Source of the DNA: Oscillospiraceae bacterium
GTDB taxonomy: Bacteria; Bacillota; Clostridia; HGM11514
NCBI GenBank assembly: GCA_015068925.1
Contig: SVJP01000005.1
Location: forward strand, 1-38,464
Direction of reading: 5' to 3'
Length of the DNA: 38,464 nucleotides
Shown here: in pieces, positions 1-8,351 of the stretch
Layout of the letters: each line of letters opens with the position of its first letter
How positions within the stretch are numbered: position 1 is the stretch's first letter
Notes under the pieces: generated by a model
The model's input: only the letters and a program-made list of their open reading frames with translations
What the model was told of the DNA's origin: nothing
Databases searched by the model: none
Program-made: the position numbers and the translations under genes

Positions 1-155
1 CAAGCAACCGCCTGGAAAATTCAATATTTTCCAGGCGGTTTTTACGGTTTTATTATAGATGAAACATCCATAATTCAATCTCTTTTCCTTTTGTGTGCTT
101 GCGGTAGACCGACTTTTTCGACGGTCTAAATCATTCAACAAAGTTGAATGATTAC
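1..155. repeat. Structured repeat C, copy 1 (cut by left window edge)
   Basis: Positions 1-127 match 9817-9943 closely, including a stretch after the first hairpin that is nearly identical. The first hairpin pairs 6-19 with 27-40 and is followed by T-rich sequence, so it resembles an intrinsic terminator. In the other copy, stem pair C11-G35 is T9826-A9850, a compensatory change. A second small stem joins AGACCG to CGGTCT, and a third pairs TCATTCAAC with GTTGAATGA (about 131-152). The third hairpin is replaced by an unrelated palindrome in the other copy. No coding sequence is visible here. Confidence 0.8.
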
Positions 156-160
156 TGCTC

Positions 161-342
161 CGGGGCATAAGCCTTTCTCTGTCTGGCATCCAGCCCCTCC
201 ACGGACAGTCGCCTAAGCGATTCCGTAGCTCGAAAAACAGAAAACGAAAAGGCGTGTTTTCTTGGTTTTTCAAGCGTACTCATGGCTTAGCCTCCTTGCT
301 CCGGGGCATAAGCCTTTCTCTGTTCGGGGCATAAGCCTTTCT
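161..342 (+). repeat. Structured repeat B, copy B1, flanked by 18-bp direct repeats
   Basis: The 18-bp unit CGGGGCATAAGCCTTTCT occurs at 161-178, 302-319 and 325-342. Between the first two units lies about 120 bp related to copies at 32928-33085 (opposite strand) and 34223-34374. Inside, CTAAGC near the left pairs with GCTTAG near the right, so the centre probably folds as a long stem. The sequence just beyond the last unit (TTTTCGAAAATTTTTCGAAA, then TCTATTGACAAAG) is also shared with B3, so the repeat brings the -35 box of the next gene. The function is unknown. Confidence 0.8.
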
Positions 343-374
343 TTTCGAAAATTTTTCGAAATCTAAGGTTTCTA

Positions 375-403
375 TTGACAAAGGGTTGAAATTATAATAT
401 AAT
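375..403 (+). promoter_or_regulatory. Sigma-A promoter of the beta-helix gene
   Basis: TTGACA at 375-380 and TATAAT at 398-403 are separated by 17 bp. A second overlapping TATAAT at 393-398 has too short a spacer. The -35 box lies in sequence shared with repeat B3. Confidence 0.8.
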
Positions 404-440
404 CAAACAAAAAATAAACCGAATCGAAAGGAAGAAAATT

Positions 441-1541
441 ATGATTACACCAAATCAAACCATGGGCTCTACAGACCATGAAAGCATTCAAAATGCCATT
501 GCTTTGGCAAAGGAAACGGGTGCAAACGAAATCACCATTCCAAAAAGAAACGAGCGGACAGGCAAAGAGCTTTGGGTGATTGAAGATGCCATTTTATTAC
601 CTGATGATATGAAAATTACGGTTGACGGTGCCCATCTGATGCAGGCAGACGGTGTGTTTTGTAATATGTTCGTGACGGAAAATTATGGTACAAACAACGG
701 AAAAGAGCAAAAAAATATTACGATTACAGGAAAAAACGGGGCAATTTTGGACGGCGGTACCTATAACGGACTTTGTGAAGGAAACAGTAATAAAAACGGT
801 ATGCCACATATCAGCAAAAACACGATGTTACTGTTTTATCATGCCACAGGGGTGGAGGTCAGTTCTTTGAAAATTATCAACCAGCGTTGGTGGGCAATCA
901 CCAATATTTTTGTGACCCATTCCAAGTTTTCTGATTTGGAATTTCAGGCAGATTTTTCACGAGTGGATGAAAACGGTGTACACCATCCTGATGAGCAGCC
1001 TCAGACTTATGCAGAGGTTTATGTCAAAAATGCAGACGGTATTGATTTGAGGGTGGGTTGCCATCACATAGAAATTGAAAATATCAGCGGTTTTACCGAA
1101 GATGATACGGTGGCGTTAACTGCTTTGAAAGGTACTTTGAATTGGGCACCTGCCATTGAAGGATTGGATTTGGATATCCATCATGTCACCATTCGCAATG
1201 TGGTTTCCAACCCCTATTGTTGCGCAAATCTGCGGTTGCTTTGCGCAGAAGGAACAAAAATCTATGAAGTGCTGGCAGAAAATATTAAAGATTTAAGAAA
1301 GGAACACACCTATTCCACAGCAAGTGTTAAAATCGGAGATATGGGCTACAGTACCCAATACGCCACACCTGAGGATGTGCATCATATTACCGTCAGAAAT
1401 GTAGATTCCCGTGCTCCCTATGGAGTAATGGTCAGCAACGGGCTGGGGGATTCCCTCATTGAATCGGTAACAGGTACGGGAGCACCCTTTGGAATTGGCG
1501 GTCAAGGGACTCTCAATAACGTAACGGTACGGTTAACATAA
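441..1541 (+). CDS. GH28-like right-handed beta-helix protein (polygalacturonase-like)
   Basis: A 366-residue protein with the short repeating beta-strand pattern of a parallel beta-helix (for example KNITITGKNGAILDGG and HHITVRNVDSR). The segment NADGID (about residues 198-203), then EDDTVAL about 20 residues on, resembles the NTDG and GDD motifs that hold the catalytic aspartates of glycoside hydrolase family 28. The classical downstream GHG and RIK motifs are not obvious, so activity and substrate (polygalacturonan-type or another glycan) are uncertain. There is no signal peptide, which suggests a cytoplasmic enzyme acting on imported oligosaccharides. AAAGGAAG precedes the ATG at a good distance, and a 17-bp-spaced promoter lies 38 bp upstream. 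It appears to be transcribed alone or with the following stalk-domain gene. Confidence 0.75.
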   Translation: MITPNQTMGSTDHESIQNAIALAKETGANEITIPKRNERTGKELWVIEDAILLPDDMKITVDGAHLMQADGVFCNMFVTENYGTNNGKEQKNITITGKNGAILDGGTYNGLCEGNSNKNGMPHISKNTMLLFYHATGVEVSSLKIINQRWWAITNIFVTHSKFSDLEFQADFSRVDENGVHHPDEQPQTYAEVYVKNADGIDLRVGCHHIEIENISGFTEDDTVALTALKGTLNWAPAIEGLDLDIHHVTIRNVVSNPYCCANLRLLCAEGTKIYEVLAENIKDLRKEHTYSTASVKIGDMGYSTQYATPEDVHHITVRNVDSRAPYGVMVSNGLGDSLIESVTGTGAPFGIGGQGTLNNVTVRLT

Positions 1542-1631
1542 AATCGGGTTTTGATCAGAGAATACGGATTGACAAATTGATGATTTAATGGTACAATGAA
1601 AGAAAGAGAGAATCAGAAAGGAAATGATGAA

Positions 1632-2072
1632 ATGAAAAAGACCTTATTGATTGCAGTCATCTGTTTGTCCATGTTGTTTTCGGTCAGTGTATTTGCAACG
1701 GAGCAACCAATCACCGTTACAGTAAACGGAGAGGTGTTGGAAACGGATGTTTCTGCACAAATTGTAAATGACAGAACCGTTCTTCCCATGAGAGCTGTTT
1801 TTGAAGCCTTGGGTGCCACTGTTACATGGGTGGCTGAGGATCAATTGATTCTTGCTACAAAAGGAGAAGAAATGATTGTCATGAAGATTGATTCTGATGA
1901 AATGACGGTGCAACCGGCAGAAAACACAGAACCCACCGTTATTGCCTTGGATACCGCCCCCTTTATTCTGGACGGACGGACGTTAGTACCCGTTCGTGCG
2001 GTGGCTGAGGCGTTGCATGCAACGGTTACCTGGGTTGCCGATACAAAAACAGTAGAAATTGTATTACAATAG
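1632..2072 (+). CDS. Secreted copper-amine-oxidase N-terminal-like (stalk) domain protein
   Basis: A 146-residue protein starting MKKTLL, chosen over an upstream in-frame ATG (1596) because AGAAAGGAA sits just before 1632 and the sequence then begins as a clean signal peptide (two lysines, hydrophobic run to about residue 20, then VFATEQ). The mature part holds two similar blocks, NDRTVLPMRAVFEALGATV and DGRTLVPVRAVAEALHATV, which are the hallmark of the stalk domain (copper amine oxidase N-terminal family) common in Clostridia. The family usually decorates larger surface proteins; here it stands alone. The precise role is unknown. It is followed directly by repeat A. Confidence 0.85.
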   Translation: MKKTLLIAVICLSMLFSVSVFATEQPITVTVNGEVLETDVSAQIVNDRTVLPMRAVFEALGATVTWVAEDQLILATKGEEMIVMKIDSDEMTVQPAENTEPTVIALDTAPFILDGRTLVPVRAVAEALHATVTWVADTKTVEIVLQ

Positions 2073-2080
2073 AGATGTTG

Positions 2081-2387
2081 AAAGGAGCTGTAGCAAAATG
2101 AATTTCATTTACTACGGCTCCTTTGGGGTGGACGGAAAATAGCACAGATTGGACAAACTGAGCCAACAAAGCCCATTTCAAGGGCTTTGTTGGGTTACCC
2201 GAAGGCGTACGTAGGTACGTCGAGAGGCGAAGTTTGTTCAAAACACAAGGCATTTTATCATCGAAATTCGTCATTTGACGAATTTCTTCCTTAAGTTTTT
2301 CTTTATTTTGATTTATCGGATGCATTAAAAGGCTTTGTTAAGCGATTTTTGCCTTGTGTGGTGTGTGCATTTTGCTACACCCCCTTT
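2081..2387. mobile_element. Repeat A, copy 1: MITE-like element with terminal inverted repeats
   Basis: The ends are inverted copies: TGTAGCAAAATG at 2089-2100 and its exact complement at 2368-2379. Extended outwards to 2081 and 2387, 18 of 20 bases match. The interior holds several hairpins: CAACAAAGCCC/GGGCTTTGTTG, a GTACGT-centred one, and GAAATTCGTC/GACGAATTTC (about 2263-2286). A diverged, longer copy lies at 9599-10157. It has no transposase, so it would be non-autonomous. This 326-bp gap holds no credible gene. The left end also pairs locally (2081-2093 with 2112-2124) and could serve as a terminator for the stalk-domain gene. Confidence 0.7.
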
Positions 2388-2398
2388 TTTTGTAATGA

Positions 2399-2599
2399 TT
2401 ACAGTACGGAATATCCTTGATCCTCAATGGTCTTTTTCAACACATCGTCAGGCAGGTCTTGATGTAACGTAACAATTGCCGTTCCTGTTTCATGGCTGAC
2501 CTCGGCTGAAGTGACCTGAGGCAATTCCTCTAACACTTTTTTCACTCTTGCTTCGCAATGAGGGCACATCATTCCCTCAATTTTCAATGTTTTTTTCAT
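2399..2599 (-). CDS. Possible stand-alone CopZ made from an internal start in copA
   Basis: Within copA, in the same frame, two adjacent ATGs (2602-2600 and 2599-2597) are preceded by CAGGAG and six A residues. This is as good a ribosome binding site as those of real genes in the window. Starting at 2599 gives 66 residues, [15 protein letters not shown] onward, with exactly the length and metal motif of a free CopZ chaperone. The sequence shows the site directly; that it is used in the cell is an inference. Alternatively it is a fossil of a recent copA-copZ gene fusion. Confidence 0.45.
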   Translation of the reverse strand: MKKTLKIEGMMCPHCEARVKKVLEELPQVTSAEVSHETGTAIVTLHQDLPDDVLKKTIEDQGYSVL

Positions 2600-4843
2600 C
2601 ATTTTTTTCTCCTGTTCTATCGTTTTTGTTTGCGTTTCGACGGAAATAAAATTCAATCGCAATGCATTGGTCACAACAAAAATACTGGATAAGCTCATTG
2701 CCGCAGCTCCAAACATAGGGTTTAATTTCCAACCAAATAAGGGAATCCAAACCCCTGCTGCTAAGGGAATGCCAATGACGTTGTAGAAAAATGCCCAAAA
2801 TAAATTTTGGTAAATATTCTTTAAAACTGCCCGACTCAGGCGAATTGCCCCTACAACATCGGATAACCTGCTTTTCATCAATACCACATCGGCCGAATCA
2901 ATGGCAATATCCGTTCCTGCACCGATGGCAATGCCCGTATCTGCACGAGTCAGGGCGGGGGCATCGTTGATGCCGTCTCCTACCATTGCGGTTTTGCCTA
3001 TGGCTTTCAAATCACGAATCACCTGCTCCTTGCCGTCGGGTAACACACCTGCAAACACTTCATTTACCCCTGCTTGCATTCCCACGGCATCAGCGGTTTT
3101 TTGATTGTCACCTGTGAGCATGACCACACCAATTCCCATGCTTTGCAAGTCTCGGATTGCTTGAGGACTGTCCTCCTTGATGGTATCCGCTACTGCAATC
3201 AACCCCAATAAAATATTGTTTTTCGCAAAAAACAAAGGGGTTTTTCCCATATCTGCAAGCTGTTCTGCAGATTGAAGAAGGTGGGAGGGAATGGAAGCAT
3301 ATTGGTTGATAAAGGCTTGATTTCCTCCTGCTATGATTTCTGTTTCAAGGGTTGCAGTTAAGCCGTTTCCGGGAAAAATTTGAAAGTCGGTAACCTCCCT
3401 TATAGTCATTCCCTCACTCTGCTCCATAATGGCTTTCGCAAGGGGATGTTCGCTTTTTTGCTCTAAGGAAAGAGCAGTTTCCAGTAATTGTTGTTCCGTT
3501 ACCGAAGAGACGGGAATGATATCTGTTACTTTCGGTTTGCCCTGTGTAATGGTGCCTGTTTTGTCCAATGCAACCAGTTTTGTCTTTCCCGTTTCTTCCA
3601 GAGAAGCAGCCGTTTTAAATAAAATTCCGTTTTTGGCACCCACACCGCTTCCTACCATAATGGCAACGGGGGTGGCAAGTCCCAAGGCGCAGGGACAACT
3701 GATGACCAAAACAGAAATTCCCCTTGCCAATGCAAAGCCCATGGATTCGCCTGCTATCAGCCACACAACTACAGTTAGCAGGGCAATGACCATCACAATG
3801 GGAACGAATACGGCAGAAACCTTGTCTGCCGCCTTGGCAATGGGTGCCTTTGTGGCACTCGCATCGCTGACCATACGAATGATTTGAGAAAGGGTAGTAT
3901 CCTCTCCCACCTTTGTTGCTTTGCATGTTAAAAATCCTGATTGGTTGATGGTTGCGGCAGAAACCTCATCACCCTTTCTTTTGTCTACGGGAATGCTTTC
4001 TCCCGTCAAGGTGCTTTCGTTTACCGCGCTCATGCCTTCCAAAACCACACCGTCTACCGGAATATGTTCTCCGGGACGAACCGCAAAAACAGTTCCCGTT
4101 GTAACCTGTTGGATGGGAACGGTGACCCATTTTTCGTCTTTGAGGACGGTTGCCGTTTTGGGAGTCAGCTCCATTAAGCCTTTGAGGGCATCGGTGGTTT
4201 TTCCTTTGGAACGTGCCTCCAGCATTTTTCCTACCGTAATCAAAACCGGAATCATGGCGGCGGATTCAAAATAAAATTCGTGCAAATAATGGATGGCGTG
4301 AACAGAATCCGCATTGGTCATGGCAAAGAGACATGCGGTGCTGTAACAAAAGGATGCACCTGAGCCTAATGCCACCAGAGTATCCATATTGGGTGCTTTG
4401 TGAAACAGTCCCCGAAAGCCGCTGATGAAAAACTTTTGGTTGATGACCATCACACTTGCAGATAAAAGTAATTGCAATAACCCGATTGCTACGGGGTTAT
4501 TTTCCAGAATTGAGGGAATCTTCCAATTCCACATGATGTGCCCCATGGAGACATACATCAGAGGAAGCAACAACAAGACAGATACAATCAAACGAAGCCG
4601 TATGGCTTTTTCTTCTGAATCCATCGTCTGTTTTTTCTGTTCTGTTCCCTTTTTAAAGGCACCGTATCCTGCCTGCTCTACTGCGGATAAAATGGCTTGT
4701 TCGGAGGCGGTTCCTTCTGTTATCATGGAGTTGGTCAACAGATTGACCGAGCAGGAGGTAACACCTTCCACGTTTGAAACCGCTTGTTCTACTCTTGCAC
4801 TGCATGCCGCACAGCTCATACCGGTTATGGTATATTGTTCCAT
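2399..4843 (-). CDS. copA: Copper-exporting P1B-type ATPase with a fused C-terminal CopZ-like domain
   Basis: About 814 residues. An N-terminal heavy-metal domain carries GMSCAAC (residues 8-14). The ATPase core follows in order: TGES (about 280-283), the Cu(I)-type transmembrane motif CPC (about 383-385), phosphorylation site DKTGT (about 427-431), SEHP, and GDGINDAP. This pattern identifies a Cu(I) exporter of the CopA type in the cytoplasmic membrane. Unusually, the protein continues past the last membrane helix into a second heavy-metal domain with GMMCPHC, equivalent to the separate copper chaperone CopZ. The ATG at 4843 is preferred to GTG 4846 because AAGG then lies 7 bases away. It is last in an operon after DUF368 (20-bp gap). 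No CsoR or CopY regulator is present in the window. Confidence 0.92.
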   Translation of the reverse strand: MEQYTITGMSCAACSARVEQAVSNVEGVTSCSVNLLTNSMITEGTASEQAILSAVEQAGYGAFKKGTEQKKQTMDSEEKAIRLRLIVSVLLLLPLMYVSMGHIMWNWKIPSILENNPVAIGLLQLLLSASVMVINQKFFISGFRGLFHKAPNMDTLVALGSGASFCYSTACLFAMTNADSVHAIHYLHEFYFESAAMIPVLITVGKMLEARSKGKTTDALKGLMELTPKTATVLKDEKWVTVPIQQVTTGTVFAVRPGEHIPVDGVVLEGMSAVNESTLTGESIPVDKRKGDEVSAATINQSGFLTCKATKVGEDTTLSQIIRMVSDASATKAPIAKAADKVSAVFVPIVMVIALLTVVVWLIAGESMGFALARGISVLVISCPCALGLATPVAIMVGSGVGAKNGILFKTAASLEETGKTKLVALDKTGTITQGKPKVTDIIPVSSVTEQQLLETALSLEQKSEHPLAKAIMEQSEGMTIREVTDFQIFPGNGLTATLETEIIAGGNQAFINQYASIPSHLLQSAEQLADMGKTPLFFAKNNILLGLIAVADTIKEDSPQAIRDLQSMGIGVVMLTGDNQKTADAVGMQAGVNEVFAGVLPDGKEQVIRDLKAIGKTAMVGDGINDAPALTRADTGIAIGAGTDIAIDSADVVLMKSRLSDVVGAIRLSRAVLKNIYQNLFWAFFYNVIGIPLAAGVWIPLFGWKLNPMFGAAAMSLSSIFVVTNALRLNFISVETQTKTIEQEKKMMKKTLKIEGMMCPHCEARVKKVLEELPQVTSAEVSHETGTAIVTLHQDLPDDVLKKTIEDQGYSVL

Positions 4844-4863
4844 CACATCACCTTCTTTCTCAT

Positions 4864-5685
4864 TTATTCCGAAATTAATTCTTCCTTTTTGGTAATCAGG
4901 TAGATAAAGAAAAATCCTGCAACTGCCATAATCAGGCTGATTATGATAGTGAGAAGATTGACGGAAATTCCCATGGGGAATAATTCCGGTAGGGAACCAA
5001 GCAAAAAGCCCAGAACCACAAGGTAGGTAAACTGAGGAGCGCGGTTCATTGCCTTTTCCATCACCTTTGCAGTCAATAAAATTCCGCCTACCACACCAAT
5101 CCCCAAAGGCAAAACGGATAAAATATCTAAATTCCCTACCGCCGTTGTCACCGTTTCATATAAGCCTAACATGTAGAGCATATGAGAAACACTGATTCCC
5201 GGCAGTACCAGCGCAATGGCAATCAAAATGCCTCCAATCAATTGCAGTAAGATTCCCAAAAATCCGCCTTTTGATACAAACAAGCCTTTGGGAATCATGG
5301 CAATCAGAGTTACCAGTAAAATTCCAAACAGTAAATAGACCACGATTTTCCATGAAAATTTGGTTACCTTTGCCGCACGGAAAATCATGGGAATCCCTCC
5401 TGCCACACAACCGATAAAGAAAAAGTGCATGGGGAAGGGGAATTGGGTAAGTAAATAGGGAACTGCTTTGGAAAACAGAACCAAGCCTACTACTGCACCG
5501 ATTAAAAACTGAATTAAAAATAAAATACTTTCTTTTTTGAACTTAATGGCATTGTTTACGGCTGAAATCAAGCGGTCATAAATGCCTAAAATCATGGCCA
5601 TGGACCCACCGCTGACACCGGGAACTGTCATGGTTCCTCCAATCCAAAGTCCTTTTAACATGGTAACAATACTGTCTTTTTTCAT
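4864..5685 (-). CDS. DUF368 family membrane protein (putative undecaprenyl-phosphate translocase)
   Basis: A 273-residue, strongly hydrophobic protein with about eight to nine membrane segments. The N-terminal [21 protein letters not shown] is the characteristic DUF368 signature, and a related motif recurs as [19 protein letters not shown], so the protein is an internal repeat. Members of this family (PopT) have been implicated in returning undecaprenyl phosphate across the cytoplasmic membrane for cell wall synthesis; that role is taken from the family, not shown here. AAGGAG precedes the start, and the gap to the patatin gene is only 3 bases, so the two are translationally linked. Confidence 0.85.
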   Translation of the reverse strand: MKKDSIVTMLKGLWIGGTMTVPGVSGGSMAMILGIYDRLISAVNNAIKFKKESILFLIQFLIGAVVGLVLFSKAVPYLLTQFPFPMHFFFIGCVAGGIPMIFRAAKVTKFSWKIVVYLLFGILLVTLIAMIPKGLFVSKGGFLGILLQLIGGILIAIALVLPGISVSHMLYMLGLYETVTTAVGNLDILSVLPLGIGVVGGILLTAKVMEKAMNRAPQFTYLVVLGFLLGSLPELFPMGISVNLLTIIISLIMAVAGFFFIYLITKKEELISE

Positions 5686-5688
5686 TGG

Positions 5689-6543
5689 TTATTCTCCTTG
5701 TAAATAAGCTTTTAGTTCTGTTAGACGGTGTTGCATTTGTGCCACACCGCAATCATACATTTCCTGTAATTTTTCAGGCTCACGTTCCGTTCTGGTCCAG
5801 CCTTTCGTATTGTCGGGAGCAATGAGGAAAATTTCTCCCCGTTGTTCCATTTCTAAGATTTTTTTATGGGCAATGTTATATTCCTCCGCCCGTCTTGCCA
5901 ATAGCTTGCGGAATTTGGGATAACGGTACAATAGAGCACCTGCCAATCCCGCTCCTTGCTCTTTTTCCTTGTGGTAACTGCGTTCACGGGTGATAATCAC
6001 AATGTTTTTATCGCATCCCCGTCGCATTGCCTCGTCCACAGGAATGGGATTGGAAATGCCCCCGTCCATATACTTCTTTCCGTCCAGCTTCACAATGGGA
6101 AACATCAGGGGAAGAGAGCAACTTGCCACAAGCGTTTTCCAGGTGCAGTCCTCTCCCGTAACGGGTAAGTATTCGGTTTTTGCGGTTTTGATGTTGGTGA
6201 CTGCCGCCAGCACCTCGCCTTCGTATTCCCGAAAGGCACGGTAATCAAAGGGCAGATATTGATTGGGCAGTTCATCAAACACAAAGGAAATATTATAATA
6301 GCTTTTGTTTTTGGGATTGAGTAAATGACGAAAGCCCATGTATCGTTTGTCGGGAAGGTATCGAAGTCCTAATTCTAAACTTCGTCCCTTTTGACGTGCC
6401 ACATAGCTGACACCGTTGGCAATCCCTGCCGATGCACCGATGACCACGTCTGCCATGATGTCCTCTTGCAACAGCACATCCATGACCCCTACAGAAAAAT
6501 AGGTTCGGCTTGCACCGCCTTCCAATGTTAATCCAAGTTTCAT
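5689..6543 (-). CDS. Patatin-like phospholipase (lipid acyl hydrolase)
   Basis: A 284-residue protein beginning MKLGLTLEGGASRTYFSVG. The start at 6543 is supported by GAGG 7 bases upstream; the open frame continues into the GH2 gene but without family similarity. The glycine-rich oxyanion-hole stretch (LEGGASR), the nucleophile elbow GASAG (about residues 37-41) and the catalytic aspartate in MDGG (about 158-161) form the Ser-Asp dyad of bacterial patatins. It is probably cytoplasmic and acts on acyl esters of lipids; the substrate is not predictable. It sits 13 bases after GH2 and 3 bases before DUF368. Confidence 0.88.
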   Translation of the reverse strand: MKLGLTLEGGASRTYFSVGVMDVLLQEDIMADVVIGASAGIANGVSYVARQKGRSLELGLRYLPDKRYMGFRHLLNPKNKSYYNISFVFDELPNQYLPFDYRAFREYEGEVLAAVTNIKTAKTEYLPVTGEDCTWKTLVASCSLPLMFPIVKLDGKKYMDGGISNPIPVDEAMRRGCDKNIVIITRERSYHKEKEQGAGLAGALLYRYPKFRKLLARRAEEYNIAHKKILEMEQRGEIFLIAPDNTKGWTRTEREPEKLQEMYDCGVAQMQHRLTELKAYLQGE

Positions 6544-6556
6544 TGCATTGCCTCTT

Positions 6557-8215
6557 TTATTCTTTTTTTGTAAACCATTTTTTGACAACCTCAAATGCCA
6601 ATTTGGGTCTGCGGTATTCATCCACGACGCCCTTATTGTTAAAGGTTCTGGGACGACCGTACCACCAATTTTCTTCCGAAACACGGCAATCGGAAAACTG
6701 CCAGATAAACACACCCGAAACCTGGGGTCTGCTCATAAAAGCACCTAACATATGGTCTAAAATTTCTGCCTGTCTGTCCTCGCTCCATTTGGGTTTTCCC
6801 GGTTCTCGGAATCCGTAAATTCCTCCTGCACCAAATTCGCTCAAAAGAAAGGGTTTTCCTTTTCCTTCTGTGGTTTGCACCCAATCATATAACTGTTCAA
6901 AGTATTCCCCTGCAGGTTGTTTAACATACCATTCGGGATAAATATTATAGGATACCACATCGGGTAACCCTAAGCAAATATCCTTGAAAAATTTACAGGA
7001 AGCAAAGGTCATGGGGCGGCTTTGATCTAATCTCTTGATTTCCTCAAACAATGCCTGATAAACGGTTTTGCCCCATTCGGTATCGCTGGCACATTCATTG
7101 AGGATTCCCCAGATGACAATGGACGGATGATTGTAGTGATATTCTATCATTTCCCGCACATTTTCTTTGCTTTGCGTTAAAAAGTTGGGTAATCGCATTT
7201 GGGCTTCGGAAAGACCTCTTGCATGACCTTCCTCCCATACCAAAAATCCCATTTCATCGCACAAATCCAAAAATCGTTCATCATTGGGATAGTGAGAGGT
7301 TCGCACGGCGTTTGCTCCCATCTGTCGCATCAGGCTTAAATCCTTTTGCATGAGGGAGAGGGGAATGGCACAGCCTACAACCCCGAAATCCTCATGACGG
7401 TTAAAGCCTTTGATGAATATTTTTTCACCGTTTAGATAAAGAGAGGAATCTTTCCATTCTATTTGACGGAATCCGATTCGCTCAATCAAATCATCAACAG
7501 GAGTGTTTTCTTCCCATAATGTAAGCTTCATTTCATAGAGATTGGGTGTTTCGCAATTCCAAGGGAGAACATCCTCAAACATTACTTCCTTTGTCAGAAG
7601 TGTTTCAGATTGCCCTGTTACGGTAATGGGTTCAAAGGAAAAATCAGTATGATGCAAGGTTCCCTGAACACAAACGGTTTTTTCTTGTGAGGACAGATTT
7701 TTCACGGTCACCTGAACCAATCCTGACCATTGTCCCTGATACGAAGGGGTAACATGAAGGGAAGAAAGGAAAACATCGCTGATTTCTTCTAAGAAAACAG
7801 GCCGAACCAATCCGCCGTAATGATAATAATCGTTGGAAATATGCAGTGCACTTTCTTCGGAAATCCGATTGTCTGCAATGACCTCCAAAACATGCTCCCC
7901 CTGACTTAACCGAGGCAACGAAACGGAAAAGGGGGTATGGGCATCATAATGGGTTGCCAGCGAGACACCGTCTACCAACACCTCAGCCCAATGACCAACT
8001 CCTTTGAAAATCAGGTTCACAGCAGTATCTTTTGTCAGAAAAAAAGATTTTTTGTAGCTTGCCTGTCCTTCGTAGGAATACAACTCCCCTTCCTGTTCCC
8101 AACAGGAGGGAACGATAACAGTAAAGATATTTCCTTCAGGTAAGGTGGTCAATTTCCAGGTTCCGCCCAGTTCTCTGCTTTTTCTGATAGCATGATTCTC
8201 AAAAATACGTTCCAT
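6557..8215 (-). CDS. Glycoside hydrolase family 2 enzyme (beta-glucuronidase/beta-galactosidase type)
   Basis: About 552 residues: an N-terminal jelly-roll sugar-binding domain, an immunoglobulin-like domain and a TIM barrel. The catalytic acid/base is in GILNEC (the NE pair) and the nucleophile in LLSEFGAGG. The segment ANAVRTSHYPNDERFLDLCD is typical of GH2 beta-glucuronidases and galactosidases. There is no signal peptide, so it acts on imported oligosaccharides. The start at 8215 is chosen over the ATG at 8230 because GGGAG lies about 8 bases upstream of it and the promoter -10 box leaves little leader before 8230. It is the first gene of a four-gene operon (GH2, patatin, DUF368, copA) with a palindrome over its promoter. 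Glucuronidase activity would fit the nearby uronate genes, but this is inference. Confidence 0.88.
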   Translation of the reverse strand: MERIFENHAIRKSRELGGTWKLTTLPEGNIFTVIVPSCWEQEGELYSYEGQASYKKSFFLTKDTAVNLIFKGVGHWAEVLVDGVSLATHYDAHTPFSVSLPRLSQGEHVLEVIADNRISEESALHISNDYYHYGGLVRPVFLEEISDVFLSSLHVTPSYQGQWSGLVQVTVKNLSSQEKTVCVQGTLHHTDFSFEPITVTGQSETLLTKEVMFEDVLPWNCETPNLYEMKLTLWEENTPVDDLIERIGFRQIEWKDSSLYLNGEKIFIKGFNRHEDFGVVGCAIPLSLMQKDLSLMRQMGANAVRTSHYPNDERFLDLCDEMGFLVWEEGHARGLSEAQMRLPNFLTQSKENVREMIEYHYNHPSIVIWGILNECASDTEWGKTVYQALFEEIKRLDQSRPMTFASCKFFKDICLGLPDVVSYNIYPEWYVKQPAGEYFEQLYDWVQTTEGKGKPFLLSEFGAGGIYGFREPGKPKWSEDRQAEILDHMLGAFMSRPQVSGVFIWQFSDCRVSEENWWYGRPRTFNNKGVVDEYRRPKLAFEVVKKWFTKKE

Positions 8216-8232
8216 TCTATCATCTCCCATTG

Positions 8233-8274
8233 AACATGATATACTATTATATCATGTTTTCTTGTGAACGTCAA
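8233..8274 (-). promoter_or_regulatory. Promoter of the GH2 operon with an overlapping perfect palindrome
   Basis: On the minus strand TTGACG (8274-8269) and TATAAT (8251-8246) are 17 bp apart. A perfect inverted repeat with 11-bp arms (AACATGATATA at 8233-8243, its complement at 8248-8258) and a 4-bp centre covers the -10 box. This is the arrangement of a repressor operator. Confidence 0.75.
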
Positions 8275-8295
8275 TTGAGGAAAGGTTAATTTTTA

Positions 8296-8324
8296 TTGAC
8301 AAAAAAGGAAGAATTTGATACAAT
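8296..8324 (+). promoter_or_regulatory. Sigma-A promoter of the SGNH hydrolase gene
   Basis: TTGACA at 8296-8301 and TACAAT at 8319-8324 with a 17-bp spacer, 28 bp before the start codon. It is divergent from the GH2 operon promoter. Confidence 0.8.
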
Positions 8325-8351
8325 ATACAAAACAAGAGAGGAGGAATTTGG

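Noticed and set aside
161-342. Possible CRISPR array from three CGGGGCATAAGCCTTTCT units
   Set aside because: Spacing is 123 and 5 bases, the intervening sequence is shared with other loci, and no cas gene is near. It is a dispersed repeat.
3429-3887. Plus-strand frame of 152 codons opposite copA (also 4425-4895 and others)
   Set aside because: It is a shadow of a strongly conserved minus-strand gene; there is no ribosome binding site and the residue pattern is antisense-like.
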